This document shows, one piece after another, positions 1 through 5,648 of a stretch of DNA of 9,023 bases. Source of the DNA: an uncultured Bacteroidales bacterium (lineage in GTDB: Bacteria; Bacteroidota; Bacteroidia; Bacteroidales; UBA932); NCBI GenBank assembly GCA_937906795.1, contig CALCUQ010000395.1:1-9023 (forward strand). Direction: 5' to 3'. The stretch's first letter is position 1, and every line of letters starts with the position of its first letter. The translations under genes were made by a program, and so were the position numbers. The notes under the pieces were generated by a model that was given only the letters and a program-made list of their open reading frames with translations, made no database searches and was not told the DNA's origin.

Positions 1-635
1 TTGTAACAATAGTAGCCGGCGGCCTTTTTGCAAAATACTGTTGCTCTCCAATCAATGATTTTATGTTGTATCTTGGAGAACTTGTCAACAGTGCCACAAA
101 CCTGAATCCAATTCTTATGGGAATTGCTGTTTCTGTTCTGGTTGGATGTGCACTTACCCTCCCAATAAGTTCAGCTGCAATTTGTATTATGCTAAATATA
201 GACGGACTTGCAGCAGGAGCAGCAACTGCAGGATGTTGCGCCCAAATGATTGGTTTTGCAGTAATCAGCTTCGCCGACAACGGTATAGGCGGTTTTATTT
301 CGCAAGGTTTGGGAACTTCTATGCTTCAGATAGGAAATATTGCAAAGAAACCAATAATCTGGCTCGCACCTACCCTTACAAGTGCAATACTTGGCCCTGT
401 TTCTACTGTAGTTCTTGGAATGACAAACAATGCATTAGGAGCTGGAATGGGAACATCTGGACTTGTTGGACCATTAGCTGCATACGCAAATATGAGCGGC
501 ACAATTGATTCTACATTGCTCGTATGTGAAATTATAGGACTGTACTTTATTGCTCCGGCTGTAATATGCTATATGATTCACTTGTTTATGCTCAAGAGAG
601 GCTGGGTAAGAAATGGAGACTTTAAACTAAATTAA
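1..635 (+). CDS. PTS EIIC-like membrane transporter (PTS_EIIC_2 type), C-terminal part
   Basis: The reading frame is open from the left edge (first full codon at base 3) and ends with TAA at 633-635, so the true start lies upstream; the ATG at 63 is internal. The visible 210 residues are strongly hydrophobic, with several membrane segments separated by glycine-rich loops. The glycine-rich stretch GMGTSGLVGPL and the C-terminal ending GWVRNGDFKLN resemble the PTS_EIIC_2 family of sugar-permease-like proteins, usually about 340-360 residues, so roughly 60% is visible. The family resembles the membrane subunit of sugar phosphotransferase systems, but no EIIA, EIIB, HPr or EI gene is visible here, so transport by phosphorylation cannot be assumed and the substrate is unknown. 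The 3' end overlaps the convergent phosphatase gene by 14 bp. Family assignment is from remembered motifs, not a search. Confidence 0.82.
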   Translation, partial: VTIVAGGLFAKYCCSPINDFMLYLGELVNSATNLNPILMGIAVSVLVGCALTLPISSAAICIMLNIDGLAAGAATAGCCAQMIGFAVISFADNGIGGFISQGLGTSMLQIGNIAKKPIIWLAPTLTSAILGPVSTVVLGMTNNALGAGMGTSGLVGPLAAYANMSGTIDSTLLVCEIIGLYFIAPAVICYMIHLFMLKRGWVRNGDFKLN

Positions 636-1098
636 ACTTTTCTACAAGCATATCACACAAGTTATTGCAAGAGTCCTCAAGCAAATCCAAAACATATTCA
701 AAATCTTTTCCAGATCCATAATATGGGTCAGGTATTATTTCAACATTATGTCTTGTGCATAATTTACCCAATAAAGAGACCTTCTGTTCTGCTATTTGGG
801 GATTCAATCTTCTTAGTCCCTGCACATTTTGCAAATCCATGGCATAAATGTAGTCAAACTCTTCAAAATCACTCATTGCAATAGGTCTTGATCTGTGAGT
901 GAGTTCATAGCCTCGGTTATGGGCATGTCTTATCATCCTTGGATCACTCAATTCACCTTTATGATAATCTATCAAACCAGCAGAATCAACAGAAAAAGAA
1001 CTTTCCAGACCTCTCTCTTTTATGATTTGTTCAAATACACCTTGTGCAGCGGATGATCTGCATATATTACCTAAGCAAACAAATAAAACCTTGATCAT
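622..1098 (-). CDS. Low-molecular-weight protein tyrosine phosphatase
   Basis: The 158-residue product has the full LMW-PTP signature. The phosphate-binding loop C-X5-R-S lies at residues 8-15 (CLGNICRS), with nucleophile Cys8 and Arg14. The general-acid loop DPYY is at residues 124-127 (Asp124). The middle contains the family's SAG, DPR and HRSR elements. These cytosolic enzymes remove phosphate from tyrosine residues; in bacteria they often act on exopolysaccharide-related tyrosine kinases, but no such kinase or capsule gene is visible here. The start at 1098 was chosen because the catalytic Cys then falls at residue 8, as is normal. The same frame is open upstream to 1350, but that extension is antisense to nagA and matches nothing in the family. 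Usual family length is about 150-160 residues. The last 14 bp overlap the convergent membrane protein gene. Confidence 0.94.
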   Translation of the reverse strand: MIKVLFVCLGNICRSSAAQGVFEQIIKERGLESSFSVDSAGLIDYHKGELSDPRMIRHAHNRGYELTHRSRPIAMSDFEEFDYIYAMDLQNVQGLRRLNPQIAEQKVSLLGKLCTRHNVEIIPDPYYGSGKDFEYVLDLLEDSCNNLCDMLVEKFNLV

Positions 1099-1116
1099 AT
1101 TAAAGAATATTTTCAG

Positions 1117-1124
1117 CAAAAATA
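1117..1124 (-). promoter_or_regulatory. Putative -7 promoter element for the phosphatase gene
   Basis: Reading the minus strand, the octamer is TATTTTTG, an exact match to the Bacteroidota -7 consensus TAnnTTTG. It ends 18 nt before the phosphatase start codon, implying a short leader. No clear TTG-type -33 element is seen at the expected distance. The same octamer occurs on the opposite strand at 1148-1155. Confidence 0.45.
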
Positions 1125-1147
1125 TAAAGAATATCGTATTTAATTTG

Positions 1148-1155
1148 TATTTTTG
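1148..1155 (+). promoter_or_regulatory. Putative -7 promoter element for the nagA operon
   Basis: TATTTTTG exactly matches the Bacteroidota -7 consensus TAnnTTTG and lies 40 nt before the nagA start codon. No convincing -33 element is seen upstream. It would drive the three-gene nagA / nagA-like / lipoprotein operon. Confidence 0.45.
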
Positions 1156-1195
1156 TATTAAACTGAGTTTACTATTGATTAAACTATAGAGTATA

Positions 1196-2353
1196 ATGCT
1201 AACACAAATTATTAATGGTATAGTACACACGCCATCTGGCTGGATGAAAGGTGGCTCTGTTGTAATAAGCGATAATAAAATATTAGAGGTATTCAATTGT
1301 GATTTGCCAATCATTGGTGCAAAAATCATTGATGCCAAAGGTATGTACATTACTCCTGGTGGTGTTGAAATTCACTGTCATGGTGGTGGCGGAAGAGATT
1401 TTATGGAAGGGACAGAGGATGCGTTCAGAACTGCTGTTGAGGCACACATGCAACATGGAACAACCAGTATCTTCCCAACATTGTCATCTTCTTCAATTCC
1501 AATGATAAGGGCAGCTGCTCAAACTACTGAAAAATTAATGGTAGAAGAGAATAGCCCTATTTTGGGATTACATCTTGAGGGACATTATTTCAATATGAAA
1601 ATGGCCGGTGGTCAAATTCCAGAATACATTAAAGATCCGGATCCTAATGAGTATATTCCACTTTTGGAGGAAACAAGTTGTATCAAAAGATGGGATGCCG
1701 CTCCAGAGCTTCCAGGTGCTGAGGCCTTTGGAAAATACATTACCCAAAAAGGCATTTTAGCTTCTGTTGGTCATACACAAGCTGAATATGAGGATATAGA
1801 GGCAGCTTGGGAAGCCGGTTACAGTCATGCTACCCACTTCTATAATGCAATGCCTGGTTTCCATAAAAAGAATGAGTACAAATATGAGGGTACTGTTGAG
1901 AGCATTTACCTTATTGATGATATGACAGTAGAGGTTGTTGCAGATGGAATCCATGTTCCTCCAACAATTTTGAAACTTGTATACAAGATTAAAGGTGTAG
2001 AGAAAACAGCATTGATTACAGATGCTTTGGCTTGTGCGGCAAGCGACAGTCAGGTTGCATTTGACCCAAGAGTAATTATTGAGGATGGAGTATGTAAATT
2101 GGCAGACAGATCTGCTTTGGCAGGTAGTATTGCAACAATGGACAGACTTATTAAGACAATGACTGTAAAAGCAGGTATTCCTCTATATGATGTAATAAGA
2201 ATGATTTCTGAAACACCTTCTAAGATTATGAATGTATATAACAGAAAAGGTTCTCTTCAAAGAGGCAAAGATGCAGATATTCTTATTATTGATAAGAATT
2301 ATGATGTTAGAGGTGTAATTGCAATGGGTAAAACAATAAAAAGTTTTATATAA
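1196..2353 (+). CDS. nagA: N-acetylglucosamine-6-phosphate deacetylase
   Basis: This 385-residue cytosolic amidohydrolase should convert N-acetylglucosamine-6-phosphate to glucosamine-6-phosphate and acetate, in GlcNAc catabolism or wall-sugar recycling. All expected active-site residues are visible: the H-X-H metal motif at His60/His62 (IHCHGGGG), the metal-ligand Glu128 (LHLEG), His193 (GHT), His214 (ATHFYNAM), His253 in DGIHV, and the catalytic Asp276 (TDA). These correspond to E. coli NagA Glu131, His195, His216, His251 and Asp273. Length is normal for the family. The loop after Glu128 reads GHY rather than the common GP-F/Y. The start ATG at 1196 gives the normal N-terminus ahead of the small beta domain. 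It is the first gene of a tight operon; the next gene, a paralogue, starts 3 nt after the stop. No nagB or sugar transporter is adjacent on this strand. Confidence 0.95.
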   Translation: MLTQIINGIVHTPSGWMKGGSVVISDNKILEVFNCDLPIIGAKIIDAKGMYITPGGVEIHCHGGGGRDFMEGTEDAFRTAVEAHMQHGTTSIFPTLSSSSIPMIRAAAQTTEKLMVEENSPILGLHLEGHYFNMKMAGGQIPEYIKDPDPNEYIPLLEETSCIKRWDAAPELPGAEAFGKYITQKGILASVGHTQAEYEDIEAAWEAGYSHATHFYNAMPGFHKKNEYKYEGTVESIYLIDDMTVEVVADGIHVPPTILKLVYKIKGVEKTALITDALACAASDSQVAFDPRVIIEDGVCKLADRSALAGSIATMDRLIKTMTVKAGIPLYDVIRMISETPSKIMNVYNRKGSLQRGKDADILIIDKNYDVRGVIAMGKTIKSFI

Positions 2354-2356
2354 TAT

Positions 2357-3499
2357 ATGTTAACTCAAATTATTAACGGTTTAATATTAACTCCTAATGG
2401 ATGGCTAAAAGGCGGTTCATTAATTTTAAGAGATTCCAGAATCCTAACCGTTACAGATGCTCAGCTACCACTTTTAGGAGCTAACATAATAGATGCACAA
2501 GGCCAATATATTGTACCGGGCTTTGTTGCAATGGATGTGTATGGTGGAAATGGCCACTCATTCAAAGAGTGTACAAAAGAAGCATTTGATATAGTAACCA
2601 AGGCTCATGTTGAGCATGGTGCTACCTCCATATTCCCTACCATTGGATCATCCAATAAGACTGAGATTGAATCTATAGTTTCTTTATGTGAAGAGATTAT
2701 GAAAGATGAATTTTCTCCTATTAAAGGATTACATCTAAGTGGTCCATATTTGAGCGAGAAAATGACCAAACACAGATACAATGTTCAGGTTCAAAATAAA
2801 GAAGAGTATCTTCAGATACTTAATTCTACAAATATTATCAAAAGATGGGATGCAAGTCCTGAGCTGCCAGGTGCCATGGAGTTTGCAAAAACTCTAAAAA
2901 AACACAATATAGTAACAGCCATTTCTCATACAGAAGCAGAATACGATATTGTAAAAGAGGCATATGAAGCAGGATACACACATGCAGCACAACTTTATAA
3001 CTCAATGCCTGGATTTCATAAGAAAAATGAATATAAATATGAAGGAACAGTTGAAAGTGTGTTGCTGATTGACGATATGTCAACAGAGGTAATTGCAGAC
3101 GGCAAACATATACCTGCTACAATTTTAAGACTTGTCTATAAACTAAAAGGAGTTGAAAAATTGAGCCTTGTAACCGCTGCTCTTTCCTATGCCGCTTACG
3201 ATGGTGAAATTGATGAGAATGATTCAGTCTTTATTGAAGATGGCGTTTGTAAACTTAAAAAAGACAAATCATTGGTTGGTAGTATTGCAACAATGGACAC
3301 ATTAGTGAAAACTATGGTAAATAAAGCTAATGTTCCACTTATGGATGCAATAAGAATGGCCTCTGAAACTCCTGCTAAAGTTATGGGTATTCTTAACGAA
3401 ACAGGTACTTTGGAAGATGGCAAAGAAGCAAACGTAATTCTTCTTAACAACAATCTGGATGTAACCGCTGTGTGGGTAAAAGGTGCCAGAGTAAAATAA
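2357..3499 (+). CDS. NagA-like paralogue lacking catalytic residues (probable pseudoenzyme)
   Basis: This 380-residue protein aligns along its full length with the upstream NagA, starting with nearly the same MLTQIING sequence, so it is a tandem duplicate. Almost every active-site position is changed: His60 and His62 become Asp60 and Tyr62 (MDVYGG), the metal-ligand Glu128 becomes Ser128 (LHLSGP), His214 becomes Gln212 (AAQLYNSM), and catalytic Asp276 becomes Ala274 (VTAAL). Only His191 (SHT) and the substrate-side His251 remain. Deacetylase activity by the NagA mechanism is therefore very unlikely. The frame is intact, and an 18-residue block (217-234) is identical to NagA although 11 of its 18 codons differ, so the protein seems to be under selection. 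I infer a regulatory, sugar-phosphate-binding or hetero-oligomer role; a different chemistry cannot be excluded. It starts 3 nt after nagA and ends 2 nt before the lipoprotein gene, which suggests co-transcription. Confidence 0.9.
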   Translation: MLTQIINGLILTPNGWLKGGSLILRDSRILTVTDAQLPLLGANIIDAQGQYIVPGFVAMDVYGGNGHSFKECTKEAFDIVTKAHVEHGATSIFPTIGSSNKTEIESIVSLCEEIMKDEFSPIKGLHLSGPYLSEKMTKHRYNVQVQNKEEYLQILNSTNIIKRWDASPELPGAMEFAKTLKKHNIVTAISHTEAEYDIVKEAYEAGYTHAAQLYNSMPGFHKKNEYKYEGTVESVLLIDDMSTEVIADGKHIPATILRLVYKLKGVEKLSLVTAALSYAAYDGEIDENDSVFIEDGVCKLKKDKSLVGSIATMDTLVKTMVNKANVPLMDAIRMASETPAKVMGILNETGTLEDGKEANVILLNNNLDVTAVWVKGARVK

Positions 3500-3501
3500 T
3501 A

Positions 3502-4440
3502 ATGCAGATAAGATTTTTTATTATAATTATTGCTCTAATTTTTCTGGAGGGGTGTACTTCCCCTCTGGAAAAATTTATTTTTACCCCCCTTACAACAAAA
3601 GAACTTGACAAGATAGTCAAACAAGACAAATCATTTCTCAGCACTTATTCTCTTATTGAAGAAAAAAGCAACAAAACTTTTTCTTCTTACGACACTTTAA
3701 GATTCAAGTCAATTACATATCAAAGGCTTCACAATTATATCAAAGAAATATCAAATAAGAGTTCAAACACAATTATTACCTCAGATGCAAGAAGCAGATG
3801 GATAGAAAAATATAATAAATACAACAGGCAAACAGATTCAATTGTAAAATATTGGGAAAATTACCTTATTGAAAATTCTCCCAATTCGTTGTCTGTGGTA
3901 GAGTACCAGAATTTTAAAACAGAAAAAATAAGAGTTCTCAACAAGATTGTAAATAATATCAGACTCAAATTCAAAATTAAAGCCTTAAAATTCAGTATCG
4001 ACTCTCTCTTTGTTACCTATTATATTTCTGATACATTATGCCGATATCGTTTTTCCTTTGACTATAAAAGAAAAATTAGAGACAGTGTCATAACCAATGT
4101 TATACCTAATTCAACAAATGATTCTATAAATCTTGAATCATTGTTGGGCAAACAATCAACAATAATATCTGCTGAAATAAATTCAGTTTTCTCAAATGGC
4201 AAATGCTTTAACCTGGATTCTTTAACAAATGATATTCCTTCTTCTGTCTTTACCCTAATCAGCAGCAGGGATTCATCTGATACATTTTATGACGAAACAG
4301 TTTACAGGGATATAATAATTAAAGAGTTTATTGATCCAAGTTTCCCTTCACAAGAGGCATTTATAAAGAATTCGCTTGAGAATTATCATAAGAATCTAGA
4401 TACTCTTGTTTATAACTATATAAATTACAATCAGTTATAA
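3502..4440 (+). CDS. Lipoprotein of unknown function
   Basis: I do not recognise this 312-residue protein. The N-terminus has a short positive start (MQIR), a strongly hydrophobic stretch at residues 5-15, and a lipobox-like LEGC ending at Cys18, so it should be lipidated after signal peptidase II cleavage and anchored in the periplasm or outer membrane. The Glu at -2 of the lipobox is unusual. The mature part is rich in Lys, Asn, Ser and Tyr, has mixed helical stretches around residues 60-160, two further Cys, and no recognised catalytic motif or repeat. The ATG at 3502 was chosen over the in-frame ATG at 3472: the earlier start would overlap the NagA-like gene by 28 bp and put ten charged or polar residues before the signal sequence. 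It starts 2 nt after the NagA-like stop, so it is the third gene of the nagA operon. Its last 80 bp overlap the convergent folate enzyme gene. Confidence 0.82.
   Translation: MQIRFFIIIIALIFLEGCTSPLEKFIFTPLTTKELDKIVKQDKSFLSTYSLIEEKSNKTFSSYDTLRFKSITYQRLHNYIKEISNKSSNTIITSDARSRWIEKYNKYNRQTDSIVKYWENYLIENSPNSLSVVEYQNFKTEKIRVLNKIVNNIRLKFKIKALKFSIDSLFVTYYISDTLCRYRFSFDYKRKIRDSVITNVIPNSTNDSINLESLLGKQSTIISAEINSVFSNGKCFNLDSLTNDIPSSVFTLISSRDSSDTFYDETVYRDIIIKEFIDPSFPSQEAFIKNSLENYHKNLDTLVYNYINYNQL
3547..3565 (+). other. GC-rich hairpin within the lipoprotein signal-sequence region
   Basis: A perfect 6-bp stem GAGGGG / CCCCTC encloses a 7-nt loop (TGTACTT), and it stands out in AT-rich surroundings. It lies about 47 nt downstream of the NagA-like stop, inside the lipoprotein reading frame over the lipobox codons. 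The following bases are only mixed A/T, not a clean T-run. It might lower expression of the distal gene, or be chance. Confidence 0.25.
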
Positions 4441-4963
4441 CAATATCCATTTTAATGTCATTTCTGTTAACAGGTATATTCTCTACAATTTGAAAACTGT
4501 AACAAATCCCAACTTTAGTACAATTTGTTTGAGGCAAAAGACGGTCATAATAGCCTTTTCCCCTACCCAGTCTGTGGCAATGGGAATCAAATGCAATTCC
4601 TGGTATTACAGCAAGTTCAATCTCCTTGGGATCAATAATGTCATCACCGCATGGTTCCAGAATGTTCATATATCCTACTTGCAACTGCGAAGGAATATAC
4701 TCTTTTAAAATAAGATTATCACCTTTCACTACTGGAAGGACTATTTTTTTCCCTTTTTTGTAACTTTCCAATAATATGGATGTTTTAACTTCGTCGGGAA
4801 GTGAGTTATATAAAAGAATGGTATGAGCATCTTTAAATTCCTGTAATTCAAGAACTTTATTACAAATAATACCTGACATTACATCTGTTTGCCCACTTGT
4901 GAACAAACACTTCAGTTCCTTAATTTTTTTTCTTATAAGCTTTTTTTGCTCAATTATTTCCAT
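4361..4963 (-). CDS. 5-formyltetrahydrofolate cyclo-ligase (MTHFS / YgfA family)
   Basis: This 200-residue cytosolic enzyme should use ATP to turn 5-formyltetrahydrofolate into 5,10-methenyltetrahydrofolate, returning stored folate to the one-carbon pool. Family marks in order are: a basic helix at residues 8-18 (LIRKKIKELK), the LPDEV substrate segment at 55-59, the EP at 103-104, the PGIAFD segment at 121-126, the hallmark loop RLGRGKGYYD at 131-140 that binds phosphate/ATP, and the C-terminal MDIVITD at 172-178. The roughly 22 residues after that motif look like an unconserved tail, making the protein slightly longer than the usual 180-195. The last 26 codons overlap the convergent lipoprotein gene by 80 bp. 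The start at 4963 puts the basic first helix at the usual place; its intergenic region is shared with the lipocalin-like lipoprotein gene. Confidence 0.94.
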   Translation of the reverse strand: MEIIEQKKLIRKKIKELKCLFTSGQTDVMSGIICNKVLELQEFKDAHTILLYNSLPDEVKTSILLESYKKGKKIVLPVVKGDNLILKEYIPSQLQVGYMNILEPCGDDIIDPKEIELAVIPGIAFDSHCHRLGRGKGYYDRLLPQTNCTKVGICYSFQIVENIPVNRNDIKMDIVITDCNLYSYKQEYLDSYDNSQANSL

Positions 4964-4979
4964 TATTGTTTTTATAATT

Positions 4980-4997
4980 AAGTAATTAAGATTACTT
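4980..4997. promoter_or_regulatory. Inverted repeat AAGTAAT-N4-ATTACTT, possible operator
   Basis: Two perfect 7-base arms are separated by TAAG. The right arm overlaps the predicted plus-strand -7 box at 4993-5000, so a bound regulator would block the promoter of the Cys/His-rich lipoprotein gene. The arms are AT-rich, so chance is possible. Confidence 0.3.
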
Positions 4998-5000
4998 TTG
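4993..5000 (+). promoter_or_regulatory. Putative -7 promoter element for the Cys/His-rich lipoprotein gene
   Basis: TACTTTTG matches the TAnnTTTG consensus and lies 40 nt before the start at 5041. A TTG at 4966-4968 is somewhat too far upstream to be a standard -33 element. Confidence 0.45.
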
Positions 5001-5018
5001 TGCCCTAAAATGACTTTA

Positions 5019-5026
5019 CAAATTTA
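5019..5026 (-). promoter_or_regulatory. Putative -7 promoter element for the folate cyclo-ligase gene
   Basis: On the minus strand the octamer is TAAATTTG, an exact TAnnTTTG match, 55 nt before the cyclo-ligase start codon. It lies between the divergent lipoprotein start and that gene's own -7 box. No clear -33 element is seen. Confidence 0.4.
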
Positions 5027-5040
5027 TAAATTATAATAAT

Positions 5041-5583
5041 ATGAAATCATTAAAATTATTTGCACTTGCAGCTATTGCTGTTTTAGCTGTTGCTTGTAAC
5101 AACTCAAATGCTCCTAAAGAGGCTGAGCACAAATGTTCATCAGAGAAAAATCCATTGGCAGGTACTTGGATTGGTGCAGATTCTACAGGTTTTATTCTAA
5201 CTAACTGTGGTAAAGCAAAAACAATTAACATTGATTCACTAATTCTTCAAGCTTACAAAGTTGATTCATTAGGATTTACTCTTCTTGGTCAAGTTGTTTC
5301 AAATGGTGACACAACTCAATTTGCTCAGACTTACACTGTAGCTCCAGATTCAGCAAATCTAATCCTTATTAAAGATGGTTCAATTGCATGGTGTCTAAGC
5401 CGTCCAAACGCTAAATGCAGCGATGGCAATTGCTCACATGACCACTCAGCTGCCCAGGGACACAACCATGAGGGATGTTCTCACAATCATGAGGGTGGAA
5501 ACCACGAAGGTTGTTCACACAACCATGAGGGTGGTAACCACGAAGGTTGTTCACACAACCATGAGAATTGCTCACATAAATAG
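5041..5583 (+). CDS. Lipocalin-like lipoprotein with Cys/His-rich repeat tail
   Basis: The 180-residue product has a lipoprotein signal (MKSLKLF, hydrophobic core, LAVAC with lipidated Cys19). Residues about 36-117 (LAGTW onward, with GKAKTINIDSL and a run of beta strands) resemble the small Bacteroidota lipocalin-like lipoprotein domain (Pfam Lipocalin_3 type), which is expected to form a beta barrel or sheet at the cell envelope. From about residue 125 the protein becomes a low-complexity tail with 13 His and 6 Cys, built on the 12-residue unit GCSHNHEGGNHE and ending NCSHK. Such tails usually bind soft or transition metals (Zn, Ni, Cu, Co), so I infer envelope metal binding or buffering; ligand and metal are not shown. 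The tail may vary in copy number between strains. It appears monocistronic, with its own putative promoter and a strong terminator after the stop. Confidence 0.88.
   Translation: MKSLKLFALAAIAVLAVACNNSNAPKEAEHKCSSEKNPLAGTWIGADSTGFILTNCGKAKTINIDSLILQAYKVDSLGFTLLGQVVSNGDTTQFAQTYTVAPDSANLILIKDGSIAWCLSRPNAKCSDGNCSHDHSAAQGHNHEGCSHNHEGGNHEGCSHNHEGGNHEGCSHNHENCSHK
5473..5580 (+). repeat. 36-bp in-frame tandem repeats coding the Cys/His tail
   Basis: There are two full 36-bp units (5473-5508, 5509-5544) and a third that diverges after its first 21 bases (5545-5580). The first two differ at four bases, all synonymous; the second and third share their first 21 bases exactly. A partial related copy lies just upstream (5461-5472). 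The high DNA identity points to recent unit duplication. Confidence 0.9.
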
Positions 5584-5605
5584 TAAATACTCTTAAGCAT
5601 ATAAT

Positions 5606-5648
5606 AATAGATGTCGGGTCAAATCTGATCCGACATCTATTTTATTTT
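5606..5648. terminator. Strong hairpin terminator, probably bidirectional
   Basis: Arms 5606-5620 and 5627-5641 pair over 15 positions with one G-T wobble and enclose the 6-base loop AAATCT. The stem is followed on the plus strand by TTTATTTT. It lies 23 nt past the lipoprotein stop and just beyond the stop of the convergent WYL gene (5647-5649). On the minus strand it is followed by a looser T/A-rich run, so it can end both transcripts. Confidence 0.85.

Noticed and set aside
146..508. A 120-residue open frame inside the membrane protein gene
   Set aside because: It is a shadow in another frame, with Cys/Arg/Tyr-rich composition and no recognisable domain.
1099..1350. N-terminal extension of the phosphatase gene up to an ATG at 1350
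   Set aside because: It would add 84 residues unlike any LMW-PTP, run antisense to nagA and displace the catalytic Cys from its normal place near the N-terminus.
2357..3499. Calling the NagA-like gene a pseudogene
   Set aside because: The frame is intact and full length, and conserved blocks show synonymous rather than damaging changes; loss of catalysis is not loss of the gene.
3472..3501. Earlier start for the lipoprotein gene
   Set aside because: It overlaps the NagA-like gene and puts a polar stretch before the signal sequence; the ATG at 3502 gives a standard lipoprotein signal and 2-nt spacing.
5473..5580. CRISPR array or mobile repeat
   Set aside because: The units are contiguous without spacers, exactly in frame, and encode a Cys/His-rich protein tail.
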